This document shows, one piece after another, positions 54,534 to 63,953 of a stretch of 64,000 nucleotides of DNA. Position 1 is the stretch's first letter. Every line of letters starts with the position of its first letter. Below the pieces are notes generated by a model. The model saw nothing but the letters and a program-made list of their open reading frames with translations, was not told the origin of the DNA and did not search any database. The translations under genes were made by a program, and so were the position numbers. This DNA comes from Amycolatopsis australiensis (GTDB lineage Bacteria; Actinomycetota; Actinomycetes; Mycobacteriales; Pseudonocardiaceae): the NCBI RefSeq assembly GCF_900119165.1, contig NZ_FPJG01000006.1, forward strand, positions 1,550,001-1,614,000. The letters run 5' to 3'.

Positions 54534-56945
54534 ATGAACCGGAAGAGCGTGCTCAGGAACCCACTGCTGTGGATCGTCGCGGGGTTGCTGGCGTTGTTCG
54601 CGTACAACACGATCTTCGACAGTGATCGTGGGTACACCCAGGCACCCATCTCGGTGGCGAACTCCCAGATCTCCTCGAACAACGTCAAGGAAGCCAACCT
54701 CGAGGACAAGGAACAGCAGCTCAAGCTGCTGCTGGCGAAACCGATCGACGTCGACGGCCAGCAGGTCACCCAGATCATTTCGCAGTATCCGGCGGACGCC
54801 ACCCGCCCGATCTACGACTCGCTGATCGCGGCGAAGACCGACGGCCAGCCGATCAAGTTCACCACCAAGGTGACCCAGCAGGGCGTGCTGACCCAGATCC
54901 TCATCTTCGCCATCCCGCTGGCCCTGGTCCTGGGCCTGCTGATGTGGATGATGAACAACGCCCAGGGCGGCGGCAACCGCGTCCTCAACTTCGGCAAGTC
55001 CAAGGCCAAGCAGCTGAACAAGGACATGCCCAAGACAACGTTCGGTGACGTCGCGGGCGCCGACGAGGCCGTCGAAGAGCTGTACGAGATCAAGGACTTC
55101 CTGCAGAACCCGGCCCGCTACCAGGCGCTGGGTGCGAAGATCCCGAAGGGCGTGCTGCTCTACGGGCCGCCGGGTACCGGTAAGACGCTGCTCGCGCGAG
55201 CCGTCGCCGGTGAGGCGGGCGTGCCGTTCTACACGATCTCCGGCTCGGACTTCGTCGAGATGTTCGTCGGTGTCGGCGCCTCCCGCGTCCGTGACCTGTT
55301 CGAGCAGGCCAAGCAGAACGCGCCGTGCATCATCTTCGTCGACGAGATCGACGCGGTCGGCCGCCAGCGCGGCGCCGGCCTCGGCGGCGGACACGACGAG
55401 CGCGAGCAGACCCTGAACCAGCTGCTCGTCGAGATGGACGGCTTCGACGCCCGCGGCGGCATCATCCTGATCGCGGCCACCAACCGGCCCGACATCCTCG
55501 ACCCGGCGCTGCTGCGTCCCGGCCGGTTCGACCGGCAGATCCCGGTGTCCGCGCCCGACCTGCGCGGTCGCAAGGCGATCCTCGAGGTGCACGCCAAGGG
55601 CAAGCCGATCGCGCAGGGCACCGACTTGACCAGCCTGGCCAAGCGGACCGTCGGCATGTCCGGCGCGGACCTGGCGAACGTGCTGAACGAGGCCGCGCTG
55701 CTCACCGCCCGTCAGAACGGGCACGTGATCACCGACGCGGCGCTGGAGGAGTCGGTCGACCGCGTCGTCGGCGGTCCCGCGCGCAAGAGCCGGATCATCT
55801 CCGAGAAGGAGAAGAAGATCACGGCCTACCACGAGGGCGGGCACGCGCTCGCCGCGTGGGCGATGCCGGACATCGAGCCGGTCTACAAGCTGACCATCCT
55901 GCCGCGCGGTCGCACGGGCGGGCACGCGCTGCTCGTCCCCGAGGACGACAAGGACCTGATGACCCGGTCGGAGATGATCGGCCGGCTGGTCTTCGCGATG
56001 GGTGGCCGCACGGCGGAGGAGCTGGTCTTCCACGAGCCGACCACGGGCGCGTCGTCCGACATCGAGCAGGCGACGAAGATCGCCCGCGCGATGGTGATGG
56101 AGTACGGCATGAGCGCCCGCCTCGGCGCGGTGAAGTACGGCCAGGAGCAGGGCGACCCGTTCCTCGGCCGGTCGGCCGGGCGGCAGGCGGACTACTCGCT
56201 CGAGGTGGCGCACGAGATCGACGAGGAGGTGCGCAAGCTCATCGAGACGGCGCACACCGAGGCGTGGCACGTGCTGAACACCTACCGCGACGTCCTCGAC
56301 GAGCTGGTCATCGAGCTCCTGGAGAAGGAGACGCTGCAGCGCAAGGACCTCGAGCGGATCTTCGCGACCGTCGAGAAGCGCCCGCACATCACCGTCTTCA
56401 ACGAGTTCGGCGAGCGGACGCCGTCCGACAAGCCGCCGATCAAGACCCCGGGCGAGCTGGCGATGGAGCGCGGCGAGCCGTGGCCGCCGCCGGAGAAGGA
56501 GAAGAAGCCGGTCCTGAAGCCGGAGCCGACCCCGGTCGGCACGGCACCGGGCGCGGGCGACCTGCCCGGCGGCCCGCCGTACCCGGCCCCGACCCCGGCC
56601 GACCCGAACGCCAACCCGTACGCCCCACCGCAGCCGGGCGCCTACCCGAACGGCGGCCGTCCGTACGGCGGCCCGAACGGCGGCCCCAACGGCACGTCGC
56701 ACTGGCCGCAGACGTACGGCGGCCAGCAGCCCGGCAGCTATCCGCCGGGCCAGGCCGGCCCGCCGAACTACGGTGCCCCCCCGGGCTGGACGCCCGCGAC
56801 CTCGCCGGGCGGTCAGCCGGGCCAGTCGTGGCGGCCCGGTGGTGAAGAACGCCCTCGTGAGCACGGCTGGTTCGCCGACCAAGCCGGCAACCAGCAGAGC
56901 GAGGGGGAGCGTCGTGACGTGGACGGACCAGAGAAGTCCCAGTGA
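54534..56945 (+). CDS. ftsH: ATP-dependent zinc metalloprotease FtsH
   Basis: An 803-residue membrane protease. Two membrane helices (about 10-27 and 118-142) flank a small periplasmic domain. The AAA+ module has GPPGTGKT near 212-219 and [12 protein letters not shown], with SRH arginine fingers in RPGRFDRQI. The protease has HEGGH near 433. The last ~150 residues are a Pro/Gly-rich, probably disordered tail typical of actinobacterial FtsH. ATG 54534 has only a weak ribosome site. The tail coding region overlaps folE by 32 bp, tying proteolysis and folate genes into one operon, as in Rv3610c-Rv3606c. Confidence 0.97.
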   Translation: MNRKSVLRNPLLWIVAGLLALFAYNTIFDSDRGYTQAPISVANSQISSNNVKEANLEDKEQQLKLLLAKPIDVDGQQVTQIISQYPADATRPIYDSLIAAKTDGQPIKFTTKVTQQGVLTQILIFAIPLALVLGLLMWMMNNAQGGGNRVLNFGKSKAKQLNKDMPKTTFGDVAGADEAVEELYEIKDFLQNPARYQALGAKIPKGVLLYGPPGTGKTLLARAVAGEAGVPFYTISGSDFVEMFVGVGASRVRDLFEQAKQNAPCIIFVDEIDAVGRQRGAGLGGGHDEREQTLNQLLVEMDGFDARGGIILIAATNRPDILDPALLRPGRFDRQIPVSAPDLRGRKAILEVHAKGKPIAQGTDLTSLAKRTVGMSGADLANVLNEAALLTARQNGHVITDAALEESVDRVVGGPARKSRIISEKEKKITAYHEGGHALAAWAMPDIEPVYKLTILPRGRTGGHALLVPEDDKDLMTRSEMIGRLVFAMGGRTAEELVFHEPTTGASSDIEQATKIARAMVMEYGMSARLGAVKYGQEQGDPFLGRSAGRQADYSLEVAHEIDEEVRKLIETAHTEAWHVLNTYRDVLDELVIELLEKETLQRKDLERIFATVEKRPHITVFNEFGERTPSDKPPIKTPGELAMERGEPWPPPEKEKKPVLKPEPTPVGTAPGAGDLPGGPPYPAPTPADPNANPYAPPQPGAYPNGGRPYGGPNGGPNGTSHWPQTYGGQQPGSYPPGQAGPPNYGAPPGWTPATSPGGQPGQSWRPGGEERPREHGWFADQAGNQQSEGERRDVDGPEKSQ

Positions 56946-57528
56946 CGCCGACCGCCCGGTCTTCGACCAGGACCGGGCGGAGAAGGCGATCCGCGAGCTC
57001 CTCCTGGCCTGCGGCGAAGACCCGGAGCGGGACGGTCTGAAGGACACCCCCGCCCGGGTCGCCCGCGCGTACCGCGAAATGTTCGCGGGCCTGTACACGG
57101 AACCGGACGCGGTGCTGGACCGCACCTTCGACGAGTCGCACGAAGAGCTGGTGCTGGTCACGGACATCCCGATGTTCAGCCAGTGTGAACACCACCTGGT
57201 GCCGTTCCACGGGGTCGCGCACGTCGGGTACATCCCGAACGCCGCCGGAAAGGTCACCGGGCTTTCGAAGCTGGCCCGGCTCGTCGACCTCTACGCCAAG
57301 CGGCCGCAGGTCCAGGAACGCCTGACGTCCCAGGTCGCCGACGCGATCGTGCGCAAGCTCGAGCCGCGCGGCGTCATCGTGGTCATCGAGGCGGAGCACC
57401 TCTGCATGGCCATGCGCGGCATCCGCAAGCCCGGCGCCCGCACGACCACGTCGGCCGTGCGCGGGCAGCTGAAGAACTCGGCGTCGTCGCGGGCGGAGGC
57501 GCTCGACCTGATCAAGGCGCGCCGGTGA
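56914..57528 (+). CDS. folE: GTP cyclohydrolase I
   Basis: A 204-residue enzyme that converts GTP to dihydroneopterin triphosphate, the first folate step. Zinc ligands and active site are seen in [28 protein letters not shown]-type helix [19 protein letters not shown] and the [16 protein letters not shown] block with the final Cys and His. GGGGGAG precedes GTG 56914, which lies inside ftsH. The stop overlaps folP (GTGA). Genes folE-folP-folB-folK are all coupled. Confidence 0.96.
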   Translation: MTWTDQRSPSDADRPVFDQDRAEKAIRELLLACGEDPERDGLKDTPARVARAYREMFAGLYTEPDAVLDRTFDESHEELVLVTDIPMFSQCEHHLVPFHGVAHVGYIPNAAGKVTGLSKLARLVDLYAKRPQVQERLTSQVADAIVRKLEPRGVIVVIEAEHLCMAMRGIRKPGARTTTSAVRGQLKNSASSRAEALDLIKARR

Positions 57529-58370
57529 GCGTGGGGCTTCCCGCTCCCGGCCGGTGCGTCGTGATGGGCGTGCTGAACGTGACGCCCGATTCCTTTTCGG
57601 ACGGTGGCCGGTACCTCGGGCTCGACCAGGCGCTGGAGCACGCGCGCGCGATGTGGGCGCGTGGCGCGGACCTGATCGACGTCGGCGGCGAGTCGACGCG
57701 GCCGGGTGCGTCCCGGGTGGACGCCGAGACCGAGATGAACCGGATCCTGCCGGTCATCCGGACTCTGGCCGCCGAAGGCATCGAGCTGTCCGTCGACACG
57801 ACCCGCGCGGCCGTCGCCGCGGCGGCGCTCGAGGCCGGCGCGAAGGTGATCAACGACGTCTCCGGCGGTTTGGCCGACCAGGACATGGCGCGCGTCGCCG
57901 CCGACAGCGGAGCGCCGTGGGTGCTGATGCACTGGCGTGGGCACAGCAAGGACATGCAGGCCCTCGCGAAGTACGACGACGTGGTGGCCGACGTCCGCGC
58001 CGAGCTGCTGTCCAGAGTGGACGAAGCGCTGGCGGCCGGTGTCGCCGAAAGCGCGATCGTGCTGGACCCCGGGCTGGGCTTCGCGAAGAACGCGGAGCAC
58101 GACTGGGCGTTGCTGCGCGGGCTGGACTCGCTGCTCTCGCTGGGTTTCCCCGTGCTGGTCGGCGCTTCGCGCAAACGCTTCCTCGGCCGTCTGCTGTCCG
58201 AAAAGGACGGCACGCCGCGTCCGCCGGACGGCCGTGAGGACGCCACCGCGGCGATCTCCGCGCTGGCCGCGGCCGCGGGCGCGTGGGGAGTGCGGGTGCA
58301 CGAGGTGGGGGCGTCGCTGGACGCGGTCACGGTGGCCGCTGCATGGTGGAAGGGTTCGCCGGATGTCTGA
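57525..58370 (+). CDS. folP: Dihydropteroate synthase
   Basis: A 281-residue TIM-barrel enzyme joining pterin pyrophosphate to p-aminobenzoate, the target of sulfonamides. Signatures are [17 protein letters not shown] at the N-terminus, [20 protein letters not shown] and [13 protein letters not shown]. Coupled to folE at GTG 57525 and overlapping folB by 8 bp. The intact signature loops indicate a functional FolP1-type enzyme rather than the FolP2-like paralog. Confidence 0.96.
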   Translation: MSVGLPAPGRCVVMGVLNVTPDSFSDGGRYLGLDQALEHARAMWARGADLIDVGGESTRPGASRVDAETEMNRILPVIRTLAAEGIELSVDTTRAAVAAAALEAGAKVINDVSGGLADQDMARVAADSGAPWVLMHWRGHSKDMQALAKYDDVVADVRAELLSRVDEALAAGVAESAIVLDPGLGFAKNAEHDWALLRGLDSLLSLGFPVLVGASRKRFLGRLLSEKDGTPRPPDGREDATAAISALAAAAGAWGVRVHEVGASLDAVTVAAAWWKGSPDV

Positions 58371-58722
58371 TCGGATCACGCTGACCGGGCTGCGCGTGTT
58401 CGGGCGCCACGGCGTGTTCGAGCACGAGAAGCGCGACGGCCAGGAGTTCGTCGTCGACATCACGGCGTGGCTCGACCTCGGCCCGGCGGCGGCGTCGGAC
58501 GACCTGACGAAGACCCTCCACTACGGCGAGCTGGCGGAGCTGGCGGCGGGGATCGTCGCGGGCGAGCCGTACGACCTGATCGAGAGCGTCGCGGGCAAGA
58601 TCGCGGACGAGGTCATGCGCGATGAGCGGCTGAGCGCGGTGGAAGTGACGGTGCACAAGCCGTCGGCACCGATCCCGCTGACGTTCGACGACGTCGCGGT
58701 GACAATCCGGCGCGCCAGGTGA
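58363..58722 (+). CDS. folB: Dihydroneopterin aldolase
   Basis: A 119-residue enzyme that cleaves dihydroneopterin to the hydroxymethyl pterin. [22 protein letters not shown] and LHYGELAEL are typical, and the catalytic Lys near the end is in [10 protein letters not shown]. It overlaps folP by 8 bp and folK by 4 bp. Length and order are canonical. Confidence 0.95.
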   Translation: MSDRITLTGLRVFGRHGVFEHEKRDGQEFVVDITAWLDLGPAAASDDLTKTLHYGELAELAAGIVAGEPYDLIESVAGKIADEVMRDERLSAVEVTVHKPSAPIPLTFDDVAVTIRRAR

Positions 58723-59213
58723 GCCGGGCGGTCCTCTCGCTGGGATCGAACCTCGGCGACCGGCTCGGCTTTTTGCGGCTGGCACTGGACGCTGTGCGGC
58801 CGGCGCTGGTGGCCGTGTCGAGCGTGTACGAGACGAAGGCATGGGGAGTGGAGGACCAGCCGGACTTCCTGAACGCGGTGTGCGTAGTCGACGACCCGGC
58901 GCGCGACCACTGGGCCTGGTTGCGCACGGGCCAGGCGGCGGAGCAGGCGGCAGGCCGGGTACGAGAACTGCGCTGGGGCCCCCGGACCCTGGACGTCGAC
59001 GTAGTGACGGTGGACGGCGTGCGGTCGGACGACCCGGAGCTGCTGCTACCGCACCCGGGAACACCGGACAGGGCCAGCGTGCTGATCCCCTGGGCAGAGA
59101 TCGACCCGACGGCGGTACTCCCAGGCCACGGCCCGATCGCGGAACTGCTGGCAGCACGCCCGGAGTCGGAGATCGCAACGGTCCGCCGCCGCCCGGACCT
59201 CAATCTGGCCTGA
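58719..59213 (+). CDS. folK: HPPK, hydroxymethyl-dihydropterin pyrophosphokinase
   Basis: A 164-residue kinase that transfers pyrophosphate from ATP to the pterin. [20 protein letters not shown] starts the protein; the catalytic signature is [19 protein letters not shown], with the two aspartates binding Mg2+. GTG 58719 overlaps the folB stop. It is the last gene of the coupled folate set; the usual next neighbour (DUF3180) is displaced by a minisatellite and a merR gene. Confidence 0.95.
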   Translation: MSRAVLSLGSNLGDRLGFLRLALDAVRPALVAVSSVYETKAWGVEDQPDFLNAVCVVDDPARDHWAWLRTGQAAEQAAGRVRELRWGPRTLDVDVVTVDGVRSDDPELLLPHPGTPDRASVLIPWAEIDPTAVLPGHGPIAELLAARPESEIATVRRRPDLNLA

Positions 59214-59827
59214 CGCCGCCGAGCCGCGGGTCTCGGCTGGCTTGGCCGAGCCGGGTGGGCGCGGTGAGTGGCCAAGCTGGAGCTGGCTCGCCGACCCGGC
59301 CCAGCCGGCCCAGCTTGCCGACCCGCCGGGCCGGCTTGCCGGCCGGGCCGCACCCGCCAACTGCCAGGCCGAGTCCGGCCAGCGTGCCAACGGTGGGGCT
59401 GGTCCGCGCCGGGCCAGGTCGCCGACCGGCCGGGTTAGCGCCCGCAAACTGCCGGGCCGGGGCCAGCTCACCGGTCCGGCCGGCTCGGTGAGCGCCGACT
59501 TGCCGAGGCCGCCGAGCCCGCCAAGCCGGGCAGGCCCGCCAAGCCGGGCAGGGCCGCCAGGCCGGGCAGGGCCGCCAGGCCGGGCAGGGCCGCCAGGCCG
59601 GGCAGGCCCGCCAGGCCGGGCAGGCCCGCCAGGCCGGGCAGGCCCGCCAAGCCCGCCAAGCCCGCCAGGCCGGCCAAGCCCGCCAAGCCCGCCAAGCCCG
59701 CCAAGCCCGCCAAGCCCGCCAAGCCCGCCAAGCCCGCCAAGCCCGCCAAGCCGCGCGTAATCGGCGAACCGGCAATACCCGTTACGGCCCACCGCCGACC
59801 GATCGGTGAGCTGTCGCCGACCGGCGG
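59214..59827. other. Gene-free repetitive stretch between folK and merR
   Basis: Frames here are open in several phases only because the DNA is repetitive and almost free of A-T pairs. The first half has degenerate CCGGCC/GCCGAC words; the second half is a regular tandem array annotated separately. No promoter or RNA was recognised. Confidence 0.6.
59510..59757. repeat. GC-rich minisatellite (9-bp AAGCCCGCC and 15-bp GCCGGGCAGG-type units)
   Basis: From about 59510 to 59640 the unit is a 15-mer containing AGGCCGGGCAGG(C/G)C; from about 59640 to 59757 it becomes a 9-mer, AAGCCCGCC, repeated some 12 times almost perfectly. Both have periods divisible by three and lack stops on the minus strand, so they mimic a Gly-Leu-Ala repeat ORF. 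Confidence 0.95.
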
Positions 59828-60772
59828 TCAGCCGCGCAGGGCCGCGATCATGAAGTCCACCGCCGGGCGGGTCGTCGGGAACGGGGGCCAGCCGTTGATG
59901 ATCCCCAGCAGCTCCCAGTACCGCTCGGCGCGCGGGTCGCCGCCCGCGGCGAAGCGGTCCGCCAGCTCTGCGCGGAACTCTGCCGAGGACGGGTCCTGGT
60001 CCGGCCGAGCCGAAGCCGCCGCGATCTCCGCCGCAAGCGTTTGCCCCGACTCCGACGTCGGGCTTTGCCCCGCGTCAAGCGCTTCCTGGGCGCGGGCCAT
60101 CCACGCGTTCCAGTTGTCGCGCCAGGCGTCCGCCGGCTGCTTGAACTCGCCCGACTTGATCTGGGCCGACTGCTGCTCGCTCATTCCGCGGATCAGCGCG
60201 CGGAAGTCCGCGTCCTGGATCAGCTCCGCGAACTCGATCCAGGCCTCCAGCTGCTCCGGCGACGGGTCGTCCGGCAGCTCCGGCTTCCCCGCGCGCATCC
60301 GGCGGTAGAACTCCTCGTCCACCTCCAGGCCGGAGACGATCTCGTCCCAGAACTCGTCGACCAGCCGCTTGCGCTCTTCGTCCGACATCGACGCCAGTCG
60401 GTTCATCAGTTTCACTTCCTCCAGCTCGGAACCACGCTTGGCCACCGCGCGCAGCACCGCCCGGCGCAGCCGGAGCCGCCGGATCTGCTCGTCCAGCGCC
60501 TCGACGTGCCGGGTCGCCAGCTCGCCGACGGTCGTCGCCTTCGTCAATGCCGCCGAGACGTCCGCGAGGCCCAGCCCCAGCTCCCGCAGCGTGCGGACCA
60601 GCTCGAGCCGGGCCATCGCCGCCGCGTCGTAGAGGCGGTAGCCGGCGTCCGTCCGCTCGGTCGGCGGCAGCAGGCCTTCGTCCGAATAGAAGCGGATCGT
60701 CTTGACCGGCAGGCCGGTCCGCCGGGCCAGCTCGCCGATGGTGAAGGTCGCGGTGGTGCCCACAAGACGCAT
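59828..60772 (-). CDS. MerR-family regulator with long C-terminal helical domain
   Basis: A 314-residue regulator. Residues ~10-80 form the MerR winged helix (FTIGELARRTGLPVKTIRF, then YSDEGLLPPTERTDAGYRLY), followed by the dimerisation coil. The remaining ~200 residues are helical and acidic, larger than in metal-sensing MerR and more like the ligand domains of TipA-type multidrug sensors, though I cannot assign them. ATG 60772 has GGAGAG six bases upstream. The same bases belong to a MerR-type palindrome just before the gene, so it is probably autoregulated; GTG 60763 is a possible leaderless start. It lies against the direction of the surrounding fol genes. Confidence 0.88.
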   Translation of the reverse strand: MRLVGTTATFTIGELARRTGLPVKTIRFYSDEGLLPPTERTDAGYRLYDAAAMARLELVRTLRELGLGLADVSAALTKATTVGELATRHVEALDEQIRRLRLRRAVLRAVAKRGSELEEVKLMNRLASMSDEERKRLVDEFWDEIVSGLEVDEEFYRRMRAGKPELPDDPSPEQLEAWIEFAELIQDADFRALIRGMSEQQSAQIKSGEFKQPADAWRDNWNAWMARAQEALDAGQSPTSESGQTLAAEIAAASARPDQDPSSAEFRAELADRFAAGGDPRAERYWELLGIINGWPPFPTTRPAVDFMIAALRG

Positions 60773-60776
60773 GGTG

Positions 60777-60801
60777 AACTCTCCAGTCGGGGGAGAGTCA
60801 A
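60777..60801 (-). promoter_or_regulatory. MerR-type operator at the start of merR, similar to the L11-paralog promoter
   Basis: Read on the minus strand, TTGACTCTCC-CCCG-ACTGGAGAGT matches the L11-paralog site TTGACTCTCC-AGTA-ACTGGAGACT at 19 of 24 positions, including both palindrome arms and the -35 box. It lies 4 bp before ATG 60772. Confidence 0.65.
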
Positions 60802-60861
60802 GCTTACTTCCCGCGCGGGTGGCGGCGCCCCGGCGCGCAGCCGGCTCGGTACGGTTGAGTC

Positions 60862-61323
60862 ATGCACTTCACCCGGCCCCGCGACCTGGTGGTGGCCGGG
60901 CTGCTCGGCCTGGCCCTCGGTTACTTGCTGTTCCTCGTGGCCTACGGCGACCTGCCGCAGCTGCCGTTGCTCGCCGGCGTCACCTTCGCCGTCCTCGCCG
61001 TGATCGAGGTCGTGCTCGCGTTCTCCATCCGGTCGCGGATCAAGAACGGCCGCGTCGTCGCCGCGATCGGGGTCGCCCGGTCGGTGGCGCTGGCGAAGGC
61101 TTCGTCACTCGCCGGAGCGTTCATGGCCGGCGCCTGGCTGGCCGCGCTCGCCTATCTTTTCCCGCGACGTGACGAACTCGTCGCCGCGGTGCTCGACACG
61201 CGCGCCGGGATCGTCGGTGCCGCGTCGTCGGCGGCCCTGGTAGCAGCGGGTTTGTGGCTTGAGCACTGCTGCCGGACCCCGCGGGACCAGGATCGGGAGC
61301 ACACCGGCGGGACGACCGGTTAG
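60862..61323 (+). CDS. DUF3180 membrane protein (Rv3605c-type)
   Basis: A 153-residue protein with four hydrophobic helices (LVVAGLLGLALGYLLFLVAY; LAGVTFAVLAVIEVVLAF; a third near 75-100; a fourth near 118-138) and the family segment RVVAAIGVARSVALAKASSL. It is normally the gene right after folK in actinobacteria. The function is unknown; its constant linkage to the fol operon and to the next membrane protein suggests a conserved envelope role. Confidence 0.9.
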   Translation: MHFTRPRDLVVAGLLGLALGYLLFLVAYGDLPQLPLLAGVTFAVLAVIEVVLAFSIRSRIKNGRVVAAIGVARSVALAKASSLAGAFMAGAWLAALAYLFPRRDELVAAVLDTRAGIVGAASSAALVAAGLWLEHCCRTPRDQDREHTGGTTG

Positions 61324-61392
61324 CGCTGGAATCCCACCGCTCGCGGGACCGAGTAGGTCTCGTTCGGATTACGAGCAGGTACGGTGTCAGGC

Positions 61393-63813
61393 ATGACCGG
61401 CGTGGGTGACGACTCGCGCGGCCGCCTCCTGGGCAGGCCGTGGCTTGTCGTCGGCTTTGTCCTCGCCATCGGAGCCACCCTCGCACTGGTGCTCAGCGAT
61501 GACCTCCGCTATCTCCGGCTGGGGATCGTCGCTGCCCTCTGGGCTGCCCTGATCGGCGCTTTCCTCGCCGTGAAGTACCGCAAGCACGCGGCACAGAGCG
61601 AGGACGCGGTCGCCGAGGCGCAGGCCGTGTACGAGTTGGAGCTGGAACGCGAGATCGCGGCCCGGCGCGAGTACGAGCTGGAGATGGAGGCGGAGACCCG
61701 CAACGCGGCCGAATCCAAGGGCCGCGAGGAGCTGGAGGCGCTGCGCGCCGAAGTGTCCGCGCTGCGCGAAAGCCTCCAGTCGCTGTTCGGCGGCGAGGTG
61801 CTGCTCGAACGCGTCGCGCTCACCGCGCAGGCGACCCGGATGCGCAAGGTCACCGACGAGAACCGCCTGGTCACCGACGGCGTCCCGAAGAAGAAGCCCG
61901 CCCAGCTGATGGCCGGCAAGAAGGCGGTCGAGCCGGGCGACCGGCCGACGGAGCTGATCGACCGCGTGCTCGACGAGCGCCGCCGCAAGGCGTCGAACGG
62001 CAAGCCCGCCAACGGCAAGGGCCTCGGCAAGAGCAAGGGCTTCGGCGGCAAGCCCGTCCCGAAGACGCCGGCCACGGTCTCCGTGCCGAGCACCCAGCAG
62101 CTGGCGCGGCCGAAGCCGTTGAGCGAACGCCGCCCGCCGGTGCCGCCGGTCGACCCGGCGCTGAACGCCGCGCAGCGCGAGCTGAAGGCCGCCGAGCTGC
62201 GGGCCGAGGCGGCACGTCGCCAGGCGGAGTCGCAGCCGATGCGGCTGCCGAAGCCGGACGAGGTCAACCAGCCCGAGCGCCGTCCGGACGCGGTCGCCGC
62301 CGAGCCGACGCGCCGCGACGTCCCGCGGCCGGAGCCCAAGACCGAAATCCGCCGGCCGGCCACGCCGGAGCCGAAGACGGAGATCCGCCGTCCCGAGCCG
62401 CCGCCCGCGCGACGGGCCGAGATGTCTCGCCCGGATTTGCCGCGGGTGGAGCGGCCGAGGCCTGCGGAGGTTTCCCGTCCGGACATTCCGCGGGTGGAGC
62501 GGCCGCGGCCGGCCGAGGTTTCGCGACCGGATTTGCCGCGGGTGGAGCGGCCGCGTCCGGCCGAGGTCTCGCGTCCGGATATTCCGCGGGTCGAGATGTC
62601 GCGTCCGGACATTCCGCGGGTGGAAATGTCGCGGCCGGACCTGCCCCGCGTGGAGCGGCCGCGGCCTGGCGAGGTCTCGCGTCCGGACATTCCGCGGGTG
62701 GAAATGTCGCGGCCGGACCTGCCCCGCGTGGAGCGGCCGCGGCCTGGCGAGGTCTCGCGTCCGGACATTCCGCGGGTGGAAATGTCGCGGCCGGACCTGC
62801 CCCGCGTGGAGCGGCCGCGGCCTGGCGAGGTCTCGCGTCCGGACATTCCGCGGGTGGAAATGTCGCGGCCGGACCTGCCCCGCGTGGAACGGCCGCGGCC
62901 TGGCGAGGTCTCGCGTCCGGATATCCCGCGAGTCGAGATGTCGCGGCCGGACCTGCCTCGGGTCGGCCAGCCGAACGGCGTGCGCAAGGGGCCCGAGCCG
63001 CCGCGGGGCGGGCCGGTTCCTCCGGTGAAGCCGTCCGAAATGTCGCGTTCGGACATCCGGCCGGTCAAGGACCTCAGCGCGGCTTTCCAGAAACGCGACG
63101 ACTTCGCCGAGCGGCAGCGCCCGAACCGGCCGAAGCCGCCCGAGCCGAAGACCCCGCCGACGCCGCGGGACGCCTCGCGCACCGACCTCCCGGTCGTCCC
63201 GCCGACGACGCCCGTGCCGAGCAAGAGCCCGCAGTCGCGCACCGACCTGCCCCCGGCCGTGCCGCCGACCACGCCGGTCCCGGCCGCCGATGGCCGCCCG
63301 CCGTCGCGGCTCGAGCAGTTCTCGCGGGCCGACATGTCGCCGATCCTCGACGAGCCGCCGTCCCGGCACGGTTCGCACCGCGCGCCTGTCGAGGCCGAGC
63401 AGGCCGACGCGCCCCTGGTGAACCCGACGCTTCCGGAGTCCGTGCGCAACTTCCAGGGCCGCTCGGGTGGCCGCCGCCGCAAGCCGGACGACTCGCAGCA
63501 GCTGCCCGCGGTCCCCGCGCCGGAGCCTTCGGGCGGTGGGCGGCGCCGTCGTCCGGACGGTGAACCGCCGGCGTGGGAGGGCATGGTCGCCGAGCGGGCG
63601 TCGATGTCGCGCCGCAACATGACACCGGTCGACCCGGCGGAAGCAGAGCAGAACGGCAACGGCACGAACGGCCACGCCCGCAACGGCGGCCGCCGTTCGG
63701 CGGACACCCCGGGCAGCGGCTCCCACACGGCGGGCCGCTCGGTGAGCGAACTGCTGGCCGCCAACGGCGGCACGGCGGCAACCCCGCGCCGACGCCGCCG
63801 CGCAGAGGACTGA
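61393..63813 (+). CDS. Membrane protein with coiled coil and long Pro/Arg repeat tail (Rv3604c-type)
   Basis: An 806-residue protein. Two membrane helices at about 12-60 are followed by an acidic-basic coiled coil (EAQAVYELELEREIAARREY onward to about 145) with a conserved FGGEVLLERVALTAQATRMR block, the part shared with the Rv3604c family. From about residue 340 to 525 the chain repeats EMSRPDLPRVERPRP-GEVSRPDIPRV, 26 residues per unit; the remainder is disordered and ends in RRRRRAED. TACGGT (61380-61385) lies seven bases before ATG 61393, so the gene may be leaderless. The cytoplasmic tail may bind partners; nothing is known. Confidence 0.85.
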   Translation: MTGVGDDSRGRLLGRPWLVVGFVLAIGATLALVLSDDLRYLRLGIVAALWAALIGAFLAVKYRKHAAQSEDAVAEAQAVYELELEREIAARREYELEMEAETRNAAESKGREELEALRAEVSALRESLQSLFGGEVLLERVALTAQATRMRKVTDENRLVTDGVPKKKPAQLMAGKKAVEPGDRPTELIDRVLDERRRKASNGKPANGKGLGKSKGFGGKPVPKTPATVSVPSTQQLARPKPLSERRPPVPPVDPALNAAQRELKAAELRAEAARRQAESQPMRLPKPDEVNQPERRPDAVAAEPTRRDVPRPEPKTEIRRPATPEPKTEIRRPEPPPARRAEMSRPDLPRVERPRPAEVSRPDIPRVERPRPAEVSRPDLPRVERPRPAEVSRPDIPRVEMSRPDIPRVEMSRPDLPRVERPRPGEVSRPDIPRVEMSRPDLPRVERPRPGEVSRPDIPRVEMSRPDLPRVERPRPGEVSRPDIPRVEMSRPDLPRVERPRPGEVSRPDIPRVEMSRPDLPRVGQPNGVRKGPEPPRGGPVPPVKPSEMSRSDIRPVKDLSAAFQKRDDFAERQRPNRPKPPEPKTPPTPRDASRTDLPVVPPTTPVPSKSPQSRTDLPPAVPPTTPVPAADGRPPSRLEQFSRADMSPILDEPPSRHGSHRAPVEAEQADAPLVNPTLPESVRNFQGRSGGRRRKPDDSQQLPAVPAPEPSGGGRRRRPDGEPPAWEGMVAERASMSRRNMTPVDPAEAEQNGNGTNGHARNGGRRSADTPGSGSHTAGRSVSELLAANGGTAATPRRRRRAED
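62419..62966 (+). repeat. 78-bp coding tandem repeat
   Basis: The unit beginning CTGCCCCGCGTGGAGCGGCC occurs at 62641, 62719, 62797 and 62875 with almost no changes, and more divergent half-units extend upstream to about 62419. It encodes 26 residues and so keeps frame. Near identity of the central copies indicates recent expansion. Confidence 0.95.
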
Positions 63814-63837
63814 CACCGGCGCCGGCCCACCCTCAAC

Positions 63838-63953
63838 GCACCGAAGGCCACCTTGGTTGCGTCTCGCGCACCGAAGGCCGCCTTGGTTGCGTGTGACGCA
63901 CCGAAGGCCGCATTGGGGCGCTCGGGCCGTGGTCAAGGCCGTCTTGGTTGCTC
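63838..63953. repeat. 30-bp intergenic repeats after the last gene
   Basis: GCACCGAAGGCC(A/G)CCTTGG occurs at 63838, 63868 and 63898 (the last copy diverges after CATTGG), and a degenerate relative (AAGGCCGTCTTGGTTGCT) ends near 63953. Short repeats of this AAGGCCxCCTTGG type are a likely dispersed intergenic family in this genome. The remaining bases to 64000 show no gene. Confidence 0.8.

Noticed and set aside
59468..59749. Minus-strand ORF of repeated Ala-Gly-Leu
   Set aside because: It is produced entirely by the GC-rich minisatellite, has no ribosome site and shows the same openness in other frames.
59510..59757. CRISPR-like short repeats
   Set aside because: There is no spacer structure, no cas gene anywhere in the window, and the period is 9-15 bp.
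62641..62952. Regular direct repeats that could suggest a CRISPR array
   Set aside because: The 78-bp units are contiguous, with no variable spacers, and are in frame within a coding gene.
61387..63936. Very long minus-strand ORF opposite the last gene
   Set aside because: It is antisense to a family-recognised membrane protein; openness results from GC bias. The same applies to long antisense frames over dacB, topA, ftsH and hppA.
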